Source: Pseudomonadota bacterium
Lineage (GTDB): Bacteria > Pseudomonadota > Gammaproteobacteria > Halothiobacillales > Halothiobacillaceae
Length of the DNA stretch: 30,576 nt
Assembly (NCBI GenBank): GCA_021795795.1
Contig: JAJYPA010000045.1
Location: forward strand, 1 to 30,576
Direction: 5' to 3'
Numbering within the stretch: the first letter of the stretch is position 1; the number at the start of each line of letters is the position of its first letter. The position numbers were made by a program, and so were the translations under genes. The notes below the pieces were generated by a model. The model worked only from the letters and a program-made list of their open reading frames with translations, searched no databases and was not told the origin of the DNA. Below are positions 16,674 through 24,569 of the stretch, one piece after another.

Positions 16674-18256
16674 GGCTGGGACTGTTCCTTTTGAACATAC
16701 AAATGTGATGTCGGAGCGAGATCGGGCTGATGATCGGACGGTGCGGCGCCTTCACTGACGGCTGCTGTCGTCGGATCAAGCAGGCTGTGTTCCGAGAACA
16801 TGGGCGAGCCGAGTTGGCCGATGGCAGCGCCGAGTTTGGCGAGCGCGGTGTAGGCATTCAATGCGTTCTGAGCGAGTGTGACTTCAGCCGTTGCCAGCGT
16901 GGACTGAGCTGTCAAAAGATCCTGAATCGTGGCGTAACCGACCTTGTATTGTGCCTGCACCGCCTTGAGCGCCTCGCTGGCATTTTCTACCTGGACACGT
17001 GCACTGGGAATCGCAACCACTGCACCACGGAATGCATAATAGCCCTGCCACACTGCCAGTTCGGTCGACTGGTAGGTTGTGTCGCGGTTGGCTTCGGCTT
17101 CTGCCAGCTTGGCGCGCGCCTGTGCCGTTTGATAGTGCTGGTTAAAACCGGTGAACAGCGGCACGGAGAGCGTTAAGCCGATGCTGTTGGTTTGGGTCCG
17201 GCCCAGGCTCTGCTGGAAGCGCAGACCTTGATTGGCGCCCAGTGAAATACTGGGCATGCCGGCTCTTTCTGTTTGATCGAGCGTGGCTCGGGCCTGCGCC
17301 ACCTGTGCCTGCGCATTCTGCAAGTTCGGATTTTGTGCAATCGCACTGTGCAGAAGCGATTTCACATTTGCTTCGAGCTTGGGATCGATGCGGGTTTGCA
17401 AAGGGGCGAGTCGCAACCGTGTATCGACAGGCAAGCCGACGGCACTGGCCAGTGCGCCCTCGTTCTGGAGTCGGGTCTGTTCGGCCGTTGCCAGCGTTCC
17501 CTCGGCCTGCGCCAGTGCGGCTTTCGCCTGATACAAATCACTGATGGTGGCCTGCCCGGAGCGGTATCTGGCCTGAGCCGCATCCAGTGCCTTCTGGGCC
17601 GTTTTCACCGATTGTTTGTCGACGTCGACCAGCACCCGATCCGCTAACGACTGGTAATAGGCCGTGGCAACATTGGCCAGTACGGTTTGCAGCGTTTGGT
17701 CATTGGCGAATCGTGCCGCCACAAGACCGGCTTTTGCCGCTGAGATGCCTGCTTCGCGCTGGCCGAAATCGTACAGCAACCAGGACAAGCTCAGATTAGG
17801 CGCAAATATCCGCTGAGTCGGGATACTAAAACCGGTGGATGTGGTCGATTGAGCCTGCTGCGCCGTGGCATTCAATGTCAATTTGGGCAGCCAAGCTGCT
17901 TCTAAGATACCCACACTAGCCGCTTGTGCACGCAAACTGGCCCACGCCGAGTGGGTCTGGGGATTGTTCGACAGGGCAAGCGTGGTCAGTTCGGCAAGTG
18001 AGTATTCGTGCCCTGTGTCTATTTGTTGCTTCTGAACGGTCGTCGGGGCGGGGATGGTATAGAAATCAGCCAGTTGTGCGGCCTCTCTACCCGGGTGCTC
18101 GGGCAGGTGGGTGTTCACCCCGAAGGGATCATCAAACGAATTCGCATAAACGTTAGAGAATCCAAACGGGCCAAATGCCATTACCAAAGCCAAAAGCACG
18201 CTTTTGACATGTAGCGTGTGGTTGACTGATGAAAATGTTGCGGACCGATTGCGCAA
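16670..18256 (-). CDS. TolC-like outer-membrane efflux protein
   Basis: Outer-membrane factor of 528 aa. A signal peptide (hydrophobic SVLLALVMAFGPFGF, cleavage near VYANS, residues 35-39) is followed by the two-fold repeated OEP domains typical of TolC/NodT: LSWLLYDFGQREAGISAAKA in the first half and LSVPLFTGFNQHYQTAQA in the second. The start appears to be TTG at 18256, with AAGGAAA upstream. It is the first gene of the operon TolC-MFP-RND and ends in a coupled ATGA overlap. The C-terminal tail after about 500 is Ser/Gln-rich. Confidence 0.94.
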   Translation of the reverse strand: MRNRSATFSSVNHTLHVKSVLLALVMAFGPFGFSNVYANSFDDPFGVNTHLPEHPGREAAQLADFYTIPAPTTVQKQQIDTGHEYSLAELTTLALSNNPQTHSAWASLRAQAASVGILEAAWLPKLTLNATAQQAQSTTSTGFSIPTQRIFAPNLSLSWLLYDFGQREAGISAAKAGLVAARFANDQTLQTVLANVATAYYQSLADRVLVDVDKQSVKTAQKALDAAQARYRSGQATISDLYQAKAALAQAEGTLATAEQTRLQNEGALASAVGLPVDTRLRLAPLQTRIDPKLEANVKSLLHSAIAQNPNLQNAQAQVAQARATLDQTERAGMPSISLGANQGLRFQQSLGRTQTNSIGLTLSVPLFTGFNQHYQTAQARAKLAEAEANRDTTYQSTELAVWQGYYAFRGAVVAIPSARVQVENASEALKAVQAQYKVGYATIQDLLTAQSTLATAEVTLAQNALNAYTALAKLGAAIGQLGSPMFSEHSLLDPTTAAVSEGAAPSDHQPDLAPTSHLYVQKEQSQP

Positions 18257-18417
18257 AAAAATTTCCTTTTGTTGCCGGAAAAATTAGCCAGAGGTAATTT
18301 GCCAAACCGACATCGAGTTGAATTTCTGCAATGTCGGAGCGGAGTTTAGTCCGGTTTTTGCTTGATGTGGTTCAGTCTTGCGGATTGTTTCGTCATAAAT
18401 CAGCGACGGTAGCCGTG

Positions 18418-18846
18418 TTAATCATCATCATACCGACCGGGGCCATGATCGTGGCGATGCTCATCGTACCGTCTGTCGTCCCGATCCTCGCGGTACATTG
18501 GATACCGTGGCGCCCAGTACGCCCGCTCACGGTAGTTGTGATGACGATGCGCCCACTGGCCTCGATACCATACCCAGCGATTGCGCCATTCCCAGTGCCC
18601 CGGAACCCAGAGGGCGTCATGAAATGGTGCTCGTCCGATCATTTCGTGATGGGGCGGAGGCATCGGTCGACCTTGATTTATTCCAATAAAGATTCCAGCC
18701 GAATAACCCGGTGCCAGCACGATCTCAGCTGGGGCGGCTGCGGCATAGCCGCTGATGCCAAGAGCACCGAGCAACAAACCGGTCATAAGCCCGATTTTGC
18801 GTAAACGCTGTACCGATGTTTTATTTTGATTGTGTGCTTGGTTCAT
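18418..18846 (-). CDS. Small exported YXWGXW-type protein, Trp/His/Arg-rich
   Basis: Protein of 142 aa; function unknown. I start at ATG 18846 because AGGAAGGAAAG lies upstream; an in-frame extension to 18900 would enter the upstream gene. It has a positively charged N-terminus, a hydrophobic segment (IGLMTGLLLGALGISGYA) and a likely cleavage site at AAAA, so it should be periplasmic. The mature part carries the aromatic motif WVPGHWEWRNRWVWYRGQW, characteristic of the YXWGXW repeat family. The C-terminus is very rich in Arg, His and Asp (RDDRRYDEHRHDHGPGRYDDD is the end), which could bind metals or polyanions. It follows a related lipoprotein gene and precedes the efflux operon by 161 bases. 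Confidence 0.75.
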   Translation of the reverse strand: MNQAHNQNKTSVQRLRKIGLMTGLLLGALGISGYAAAAPAEIVLAPGYSAGIFIGINQGRPMPPPHHEMIGRAPFHDALWVPGHWEWRNRWVWYRGQWAHRHHNYRERAYWAPRYPMYREDRDDRRYDEHRHDHGPGRYDDD

Positions 18847-18890
18847 TTTGCTTTCCTTCCTGTTGATTGAGTAGGGAGGGGATCTGGTGA

Positions 18891-19265
18891 TTAATGCCAA
18901 CGTCCATCACGCTGGCGCCAGTCGTCGTTATCACGATGATGCCAGCGTCCGTGCCCCCACTCTGCCCGAGGATGGGGTGGGTGCGCCCAGTGGTCACGAT
19001 GTGAGTACCATCGATCACGCCACACCCGGTTGCTGGGGATCCAAATCGCACCTGAAAAAGGCGTGACTCCCACGACTGCCACGCGTGGCGGTGGCGCTTC
19101 GTAACGAACCACCGGGCCGGTAACGACAGTTTCGCTGGTGTAGCCATAACCGTAACCTGCGGGATAAACCGCGCAGCCACCCAATCCTAAACTGACGCCA
19201 GCAATACCGAGCAGGACGATCCGTTTCAGGACGGATGCGTGATGGTTGAAGGGGGAAGTGTTCAT
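18891..19265 (-). CDS. Small lipoprotein, His/Trp/Arg-rich, related to its downstream neighbour
   Basis: Protein of 124 aa; function unknown. The lipobox LGLGGC (Cys at 31) marks a lipoprotein. A Tyr/Gly run (YPAGYGYGYTSE) follows. The segment GAIWIPSNRVWRDRWYSHRDHW matches the spacing of DALWVPGHWEWRNRWVWYRG in the next gene, so the two are probably distant tandem paralogues. The C-terminus is rich in His, Trp, Arg and Asp. GCAGGAGAACGC upstream of ATG 19265 is a good ribosome-binding site. The 44-base gap to the next gene suggests one transcript. Confidence 0.75.
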   Translation of the reverse strand: MNTSPFNHHASVLKRIVLLGIAGVSLGLGGCAVYPAGYGYGYTSETVVTGPVVRYEAPPPRVAVVGVTPFSGAIWIPSNRVWRDRWYSHRDHWAHPPHPRAEWGHGRWHHRDNDDWRQRDGRWH

Positions 19266-19331
19266 GCTGCGTTCTCCTGCCTGAGGTACGTAGCAAGGTT
19301 AGGATGGTTGGGGTGACAAAAAAAGGAACAA

Positions 19332-19353
19332 TTGGTTAATCAACTGTAACCAA
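19332..19353. repeat. Inverted repeat, possible operator
   Basis: TTGGTTA and TAACCAA, perfectly complementary, are separated by 8 bases. It lies about 67 bases upstream of the lipoprotein ATG and could bind a dimeric regulator. Confidence 0.35.
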
Positions 19354-19355
19354 AA

Positions 19356-19370
19356 GTTTACAAAGTAAAC
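19356..19370. repeat. Palindrome GTTTAC-N3-GTAAAC, possible operator
   Basis: A perfect 6-3-6 inverted repeat directly beside the preceding one, in AT-rich promoter-like DNA. The regulator is unknown. Confidence 0.35.
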
Positions 19371-19630
19371 ATCATTATAATATGTTGATAATAATAACTT
19401 ATTTATAGAATTGGCTGGTTTTGTGTTGCTGGGAATGCACGGCGCTGGTGAGTTACTGCAAGAAAATGAAGCGGTACGCTGCAAAGAGTGGCGAAACCAC
19501 TTCATGGTTGCGTGGTATTGATTGTTTGTTGATGGATCCAATCATGTGCATATCATCATGGTTGTTGGATGGTGATGCCGCTGGGGTAACCCTGAGACCT
19601 CTGGAAAAGAAGTCCCAACTGGATGCCCGT

Positions 19631-20272
19631 TTATGTAGAAAAGGCGTTTTTCCGTCCGGGCTGACCATTGCGTTCAAGCAGTTTTTCAACCGTGTGACGT
19701 GTCTTGTGTGGCCAGTTGCCGGGGGCGTTGTACCCGACGGTGATCATGATGACCGGCAGGTATCGATCCGATATATCAAAGGCCTTACGGAATTTTTCCT
19801 GATCGAATCCGATCATCGGACCCGTAACCAATCCAAGCGAAGTCGCCGCGTTCATCAGATTCATCGCGGCCAGAGAGCCGGAGCGAATTGCTTCGTCATG
19901 CGCTCGTGACGAGTCCGCGTACCCTGTTTTCACAGCATTTGTGAAGTATTCGGCCATTCTCTGATCATAAATGCCAGCCTGCTCGTCTGCGTTGGCGATT
20001 TCCTCGTACTGCTCGTGTGCTTTCAAATCTCCCAGTACCACGATAACCAACGGCGCTTCCTCAACTTTTGCTTGATTGTAGGCAATACCGCGCAGCACCT
20101 TGCGTGCTTCAAGATCCTGAACAGCAAAGAACCTTGTCTGTTGCAGATTGAACGCACTGGGTGCCTGCCGAGCCGCATCAATCAATTGATCGAGTAGTTC
20201 GGCTGCAACTGGACGATTCTGATCGAACCGGTTAGCAGAGAAGCGTTGGTGAATGGCAGTTAAAGTATCCAT
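19631..20272 (-). CDS. Nitroreductase family flavoprotein
   Basis: Probable FMN-dependent NAD(P)H oxidoreductase (213 aa) of the nitroreductase fold. The N-terminus IHQRFSANRFD and ARQAPSAFNLQQTRFFAV (Ser/Asn contacts to FMN) are typical. The C-terminal half has AAMNLMNAATSLGLVTGPMIGFD, the family's conserved Gly-rich helix. Substrates may be nitroaromatics, quinones or similar; none can be assigned. The start is ATG 20272, with GAGG 9 nt upstream; the TTG 15 bases earlier would place the Shine-Dalgarno inside the gene. It follows the pirin gene by 63 bases on the same strand, so it may share its LysR control. Confidence 0.88.
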   Translation of the reverse strand: MDTLTAIHQRFSANRFDQNRPVAAELLDQLIDAARQAPSAFNLQQTRFFAVQDLEARKVLRGIAYNQAKVEEAPLVIVVLGDLKAHEQYEEIANADEQAGIYDQRMAEYFTNAVKTGYADSSRAHDEAIRSGSLAAMNLMNAATSLGLVTGPMIGFDQEKFRKAFDISDRYLPVIMITVGYNAPGNWPHKTRHTVEKLLERNGQPGRKNAFST

Positions 20273-20335
20273 GTGCACTATCCTCAATTCGGTTTTGGGT
20301 TAAATACGTTGGTGATTTCGATCTTGGTCATGGTT

Positions 20336-21193
20336 TCATGGATTTAGCCGCCCCATGGCCCCGGATTGATAATCGAATATAGCTTGCTGAAGTTCGGCAG
20401 CCGTATTCATTACGAACGGACCACGATGGGCGATGGGTTCGTCGAGCGGCTTGCCGGAGAGGAGCAGCAATCCGCTTGCTGTCTCACTGTGCAGCCTGAA
20501 GGTCTGTTCATCCCTGTCGAATACCATCAACCCACCGTTTTCTGCCTTACCTTGTACACCAGTTTCCTGTCGCGATGCCGACACCACGCCGGCATAGACA
20601 TAAGCCATCAGTCGGTACCCCACGGGCAGTTTTACTTCGACTGTCGCGCCTGCATTCAGGCGGACATCAGCCATGCCTGCGCCATCACCCAAGGTGGGCA
20701 TGGCACCGTCACCCGATGTGCCGTTGAATTGCCACCGATCGGCAATCAGGCGGGCTTCACCCCCCGTGAATGAGACCTTTGGAATTTCGGTCGCCTGGAC
20801 GTCCCGGTAAGCGGGTGTACTCATTTTGAGTGTGGCAGGCAGGTTGATCCACACCTGAAAGCCATGCAACCCGTCACTGTCGGTTGTCGGCATTTCCGAG
20901 TGAACAACACCACTACCCGCACGCATCCATTGGGCACCACCCCTACTCACGCCACCTTGATGCCCTTCAGAGTCGCGATGCTGAAGTCCGCCGTGCAGCA
21001 AGTAGGTGAGTGTTTCGAACCCCCGGTGCGGGTGCGGTGGGAATCCGCCGATGTAGTCATCCTTAATGGTGGATTTGAGTTCATCGACCATCAGAAATGG
21101 GTCGATCGCTCCGGTGAATTCGCTGATGCGGCGAATTTTGACCCCGGCGCCATCTTCGGTGGGTTGTGCGTATCGAATATGGAATGTGTTCAT
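20336..21193 (-). CDS. Pirin family protein (cupin)
   Basis: Protein of 285 aa with the pirin double cupin. Metal ligands in the N-terminal cupin are H54 and H56 (PPHPHRGFE) and H98 and E100 (VVHSEMP), matching the Fe site of pirin and YhhW. YhhW-type pirins can act as quercetin 2,3-dioxygenases; whether this one does is unknown. I start at ATG 21193 because AGGAGT lies upstream; the long in-frame extension to 21403 crosses the divergent LysR gene. The gene is divergent from lysR (113 bases between) and upstream of the nitroreductase gene. Confidence 0.92.
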   Translation of the reverse strand: MNTFHIRYAQPTEDGAGVKIRRISEFTGAIDPFLMVDELKSTIKDDYIGGFPPHPHRGFETLTYLLHGGLQHRDSEGHQGGVSRGGAQWMRAGSGVVHSEMPTTDSDGLHGFQVWINLPATLKMSTPAYRDVQATEIPKVSFTGGEARLIADRWQFNGTSGDGAMPTLGDGAGMADVRLNAGATVEVKLPVGYRLMAYVYAGVVSASRQETGVQGKAENGGLMVFDRDEQTFRLHSETASGLLLLSGKPLDEPIAHRGPFVMNTAAELQQAIFDYQSGAMGRLNP

Positions 21194-21260
21194 CGTTACT
21201 CCTGGCTTGAATCTGCTGTTTACCAATGAAATTTTACTCGCGTATTTTTTTGTTAATATC

Positions 21261-21272
21261 GAAATTAATTTC
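21261..21272. promoter_or_regulatory. Perfect palindrome GAAATTAATTTC in the pirin-lysR promoter region
   Basis: A 12-bp perfect palindrome, centred about two helical turns from the next palindrome. It is a candidate regulator half-site of the divergent promoter. Confidence 0.4.
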
Positions 21273-21280
21273 AAAAAAGC

Positions 21281-21295
21281 TTCGAATAATTCGAA
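21281..21295. promoter_or_regulatory. Perfect palindrome TTCGAAT-A-ATTCGAA, likely LysR operator
   Basis: A 15-bp inverted repeat fitting the T-N11-A form of LysR-type operators. It lies 11 bases upstream of the lysR ATG, suitable for autoregulation and control of the divergent pirin gene. Confidence 0.5.
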
Positions 21296-21306
21296 ATGAG
21301 GTGGGT

Positions 21307-22173
21307 ATGGATGATCTGAGGCCCTGGCGTTGGCTGATCGGGGTGATTGATTTAGGTGGTTTGCAGGCGGCGGCGGATCATTTCCATCGGACACCATCAA
21401 CACTCAGCCATGCCATCAAACAGCTTGAGGTTCAGGTCGGCTTGCCTCTGGTGGCTTATCAGGGGCGGCGGCTGATACTCACTGAGATCGGTCAGCGGCT
21501 GACCTGCCGTATGCGACCGGTGCTGCGTGATCTCGATGGCGCACAGGCCTTGGCGAACAAACTGACACAAGGTGTTGAGCCAACCTTGAGTATTGCCATC
21601 GACCAAATTGTTCCGTTTGCACCGATCCAAGCGGTGTTAACGGTGCACGCCGAGCGTTACCCACAAACACGTATCGAACTCTACGAAACGGTTTTGGGGG
21701 GCGGTCCGGCTATGATGAAATCCGGTGCAATCGGGCTGTACATTGGAACCGAGGCTGTCACGGGGCTGTTGATGGAATCGCTCGACTGCCTGAAACTTGT
21801 CCCTTGCGCGGCACGCACGCATCCTCTTGCCCAGCAGGCCGATCCGGTCAGCGATGCAGATCTGCGCAGATACCGGCAAATCGTCATTCGTGACTCAGCA
21901 CCGGGACGATTGGCCAATGGGAGCTGGTTATCTGCCGAGCAGCGCTTTTCGGTCGACCATTTACACACTGCAATCGGCCTGATCGAGTCGGGGCTGGGTT
22001 TTGCGTGGCTTCCTGAACCACAGATAGCCAGTCATCCGATGCTCCGTGCTTTGCGCACGATTGATGCCGTCGCCGATGAAACGGATATCCGTCTGGCCTA
22101 CACTGCAGGATTTGCGGCCGGCAAAGCGGGCGCCCATTTGATCGATACAATTCGGGCACGGTTCAAAGATTGA
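21307..22173 (+). CDS. LysR-family transcriptional regulator
   Basis: Protein of 288 aa with an N-terminal winged HTH at about 8-62 (LGGLQAAADHFHRTPSTLSHAIKQLE, then a wing VAYQGRRLILTEIGQRL). The remainder is a periplasmic-binding-like effector domain. I start at ATG 21307, with GAGGTGGG upstream, where the HTH begins; an upstream extension to 21226 crosses the promoter palindromes. The divergent pirin gene and the nitroreductase gene behind it are likely targets. The effector is unknown. Confidence 0.93.
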   Translation: MDDLRPWRWLIGVIDLGGLQAAADHFHRTPSTLSHAIKQLEVQVGLPLVAYQGRRLILTEIGQRLTCRMRPVLRDLDGAQALANKLTQGVEPTLSIAIDQIVPFAPIQAVLTVHAERYPQTRIELYETVLGGGPAMMKSGAIGLYIGTEAVTGLLMESLDCLKLVPCAARTHPLAQQADPVSDADLRRYRQIVIRDSAPGRLANGSWLSAEQRFSVDHLHTAIGLIESGLGFAWLPEPQIASHPMLRALRTIDAVADETDIRLAYTAGFAAGKAGAHLIDTIRARFKD

Positions 22174-22215
22174 GATTTAGGATGGGTTTGGACCTATGTT
22201 CGCCGACGTTCAGGG

Positions 22216-22920
22216 TTACTGTGGCGGTTGAATGGTCGTCAAACCCAGATTGCTCCAAGACTGCATGCCACCGCGGTACCAATAAATTTTATCGGCAGGA
22301 TAGCCCATGCTTACCAATTCCTTGATGTTGGTGGGCGATTGTCCACACCAGGGGCCGTTGCAGAACAGAACCAAGGTCTTGGCACCCCGAAAATCCCATA
22401 TGCCATCGCTGACTTTGGCGTTGAATTTATCCGTCAGCAGTGATTCGACCACAAGCGGTTCGTACGTGGAGGCACCCCGGTAGATTTGTGTCCATGGGAT
22501 ATTGACTGCACTGGGTATCGTACCATTGCGGTACCAATCGGGTGTGCGGGAGTCGATGATTTCAATCGTCTTGTCACCCTCGGCTTTCTTTTTCAAAAAT
22601 TGAATCATTTCCAGTTCACCGATGGTGTGTACGCCTGGCAGCAACTGCATGGGCTGAATGCAGAACGGGGGGCAATCTCGACTGGTTTTCGCGTACTCGG
22701 CGGTCACCGTGTGATCAGGATCCTGATTGCGTTCGATGACAACAGGCTTGCCATGGTCCATGACGGTGATGGAAGGCAGATCGCGTGTAATATTGACCCG
22801 CAGTTTTTGCTTAACTTCGTCCGCGTGGGTTGTAGCAGATACAGCACACAGACTGACAAACAAAACAAAAGCAATCGGGACAAAAGCAATCAAGGTGTTT
22901 AAGTGCTTACTGGGTTTCAT
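22216..22920 (-). CDS. Exported rhodanese-domain protein
   Basis: Protein of 234 aa with a signal peptide (hydrophobic LIAFVPIAFVLFVSLCAVSA, cleavage near THADE), so probably periplasmic. The rhodanese domain spans about 98-228: IIDSRTPDWYRNGTIPSAVNIPW, then the active loop FCNGPWCGQS with the catalytic Cys probably C187 and a second Cys C192. Before the domain a CPPFC pair (C83, C87) is followed by IQPM. Rhodanese domains bind persulfide sulfur; a sulfur-transfer role in the periplasm would suit a sulfur oxidiser, but this is inference. AGGAGATA precedes the ATG. It is divergent from crcB-queG and convergent with lysR. Confidence 0.88.
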   Translation of the reverse strand: MKPSKHLNTLIAFVPIAFVLFVSLCAVSATTHADEVKQKLRVNITRDLPSITVMDHGKPVVIERNQDPDHTVTAEYAKTSRDCPPFCIQPMQLLPGVHTIGELEMIQFLKKKAEGDKTIEIIDSRTPDWYRNGTIPSAVNIPWTQIYRGASTYEPLVVESLLTDKFNAKVSDGIWDFRGAKTLVLFCNGPWCGQSPTNIKELVSMGYPADKIYWYRGGMQSWSNLGLTTIQPPQ

Positions 22921-22978
22921 GGCGCCTATCTCCTGTAACTTTGTTAGAATACCTAAGCATTAGCAGTTGAGTAAATGA

Positions 22979-23007
22979 TTGTCAATAAAATCAATATATT
23001 AGATAAT
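22979..23007 (+). promoter_or_regulatory. Sigma70 promoter of crcB-queG
   Basis: TTGTCA (22979-22984), a 17-bp spacer and GATAAT (23002-23007) match five of six bases at each element. The leader to crcB would be about 70 bases. On the minus strand TTGACA overlaps the same -35 bases, facing the rhodanese gene, but its -10 is weak. Confidence 0.65.
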
Positions 23008-23086
23008 TATATTATTCTGAATCGACTTCAGATGTGCAACACAACCGTATGTCTGAGTACAGGCTCATCAGAAAAAAGGGTGAACA

Positions 23087-23461
23087 ATGAAAATATATTT
23101 ACTGATCGCTTTGGCCGGTTCGTTTGGTGCCATGGCACGTTTTGCGATGATCAACTGGATAACGCACTATCTTGGGCGAGCATTTCCTTATGGTACGCTC
23201 ACTGTGAACGTCTTGGGTTCGGCGTTGATGGGTTTTCTGGGGGTGTATTTACTGCAGAAATTTCATATTGCCCCTGAGTATCGCGTCGCGATTTTGACGG
23301 GTTTTCTGGGCGCGTTTACCACCATGTCTACCTTTTCTATTGACTCGCTCACATTAATTGATAGAAATCAATGGTTTATGGCAAGTTTGTATATCGCATT
23401 GACTGTGGTTGTCTGCATAGCGGCCGCACGAGGCGGGATGCTTTTAGCCGAACGCATCTGA
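23087..23461 (+). CDS. crcB: Fluoride channel/exporter CrcB (Fluc)
   Basis: Small inner-membrane protein (124 aa, four TM helices) of the dual-topology Fluc family, which relieves fluoride toxicity. Conserved elements are GAMARF (14-19), GTLTVNVLGS with N41, and GFLGAFTTMSTFS (72-84) containing the phenylalanine residues of the fluoride path. GGGTGA precedes the ATG. I saw no fluoride riboswitch in the leader. The stop almost abuts queG (12 bases between). Confidence 0.95.
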   Translation: MKIYLLIALAGSFGAMARFAMINWITHYLGRAFPYGTLTVNVLGSALMGFLGVYLLQKFHIAPEYRVAILTGFLGAFTTMSTFSIDSLTLIDRNQWFMASLYIALTVVVCIAAARGGMLLAERI

Positions 23462-23473
23462 TGGAGTGGCGCG

Positions 23474-24559
23474 GTGTTAGATCCGGTTGAACTCAAAGCG
23501 CAAATCAAAGATTGGGCCATTAAGTTTGACTTTGATGATCTGCGCGTGACCGATACGGATTTATCCCGGTATGAAGCAGGCTATATTCATTGGATTGAAC
23601 AAAATTATCACGGCACGATGGACTATATGGCCAAATACGGTTTAACCCGATTGCGGCCGCATGAATTAGTGCCCAAAACGTTGCGCATTCTTTGCGTGCG
23701 CAAAAATTACCTGCCACCCGATGCGCGTGGCCCCCGTGATGTGCTGCATGATTCCGAACTGGGTTATGTTTCCCGTTATGCGCTGGGGCGCGATTATCAC
23801 AAGGTGTTGCGCAAAAATCTGCAACGGCTTGCCGAACGAATCACAGATGCAATCGGCCCGTTCGGTTTTCGTGCTTTTGTGGATTCGGCGCCGGTTTATG
23901 AGACAGGTTTAGCCGAAAAAGCCGGTATTGGCTGGAAAGGTAAGCACTCGCTGGTGTTGAATCGTGATGCGGGTTCCTGGTTTTTTCTGGGTGAGTTGTT
24001 TATCGATTTCGACCTGCCGATCGATGACCCTGTTGAATCTTGCTGTGGATCGTGTACCGCCTGCATCACGGTTTGCCCGACACAGGCCATCGTCGCTGAC
24101 GGCGTGGTGGATGCGCGCCGCTGTATTTCTTATCTCACCATCGAATCAAAAGACGACATCCCGCTGGAATTGCGCGCAGCAATGGGGAATCGGATTTATG
24201 GCTGTGATGACTGCCAGTTGGTTTGCCCTTGGAATCGATTTGCTCGTGTGGCGGCCGATGCCGATTTTCGTGCGCGCCACGGTTTGGACGCACCGGGTCT
24301 GATTGAATTGTTTCTGTGGGATGAGCCGACCTTTTTGCACAAAACCGAAGGCATGGCGATTCGTCGGATCGGTTGGCAGCGCTGGTTGCGTAATGTGGCC
24401 GTGGCCATGGGGAATCTGTTGCGTAAGCAGCCTGATGACACACCGGCTGTGGCAGCGTTGCAGGCACGACGCGGGCAGGTCAGTGATCAACTGGATCGGC
24501 ACATTCAATGGGCATTGGCCCAGCGGGAAGGATTACCTCAAAACCGCCAGAATGTATGA
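23474..24559 (+). CDS. queG: Epoxyqueuosine reductase
   Basis: Cobalamin- and iron-sulfur-dependent enzyme (361 aa) that makes queuosine from epoxyqueuosine in tRNA. The two [4Fe-4S] sites are seen as C191, C194, C197 and C201 in CCGSCTACITVCPT, with C217, and C244, C247 and C251 in GCDDCQLVCPW. The catalytic Asp is probably D137 in FVDSAP, followed by AEKAGIGWKGKHSL. The start is GTG at 23474 with GGAG upstream. It sits directly after crcB. The 3' end is convergent with the HDOD gene, 10 bases away. Confidence 0.95.
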   Translation: MLDPVELKAQIKDWAIKFDFDDLRVTDTDLSRYEAGYIHWIEQNYHGTMDYMAKYGLTRLRPHELVPKTLRILCVRKNYLPPDARGPRDVLHDSELGYVSRYALGRDYHKVLRKNLQRLAERITDAIGPFGFRAFVDSAPVYETGLAEKAGIGWKGKHSLVLNRDAGSWFFLGELFIDFDLPIDDPVESCCGSCTACITVCPTQAIVADGVVDARRCISYLTIESKDDIPLELRAAMGNRIYGCDDCQLVCPWNRFARVAADADFRARHGLDAPGLIELFLWDEPTFLHKTEGMAIRRIGWQRWLRNVAVAMGNLLRKQPDDTPAVAALQARRGQVSDQLDRHIQWALAQREGLPQNRQNV

Positions 24560-24569
24560 AGATGCGCCA

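Larger units (their letters stand above)
19266..19630. other. Intergenic region upstream of the small lipoprotein gene
   Basis: No convincing gene in this 365-base stretch; its ORFs lack recognisable character. It contains AT-rich DNA (about 19350-19410) suited to a promoter for the minus-strand lipoprotein gene and two neighbouring inverted repeats. I found no clear terminator for the nitroreductase gene. Confidence 0.6.

Noticed and set aside
18331..18804. Plus-strand ORF of 157 aa with hydrophobic segments
   Set aside because: Antisense to the YXWGXW gene; its hydrophobic runs (LIIIIPTG) are complements of His/Asp-rich codons, and no ribosome-binding site was evident.
22921..23086. Fluoride riboswitch upstream of crcB
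   Set aside because: I looked for the conserved crcB-motif elements and did not find them; the leader is AT-rich and explained by a promoter.
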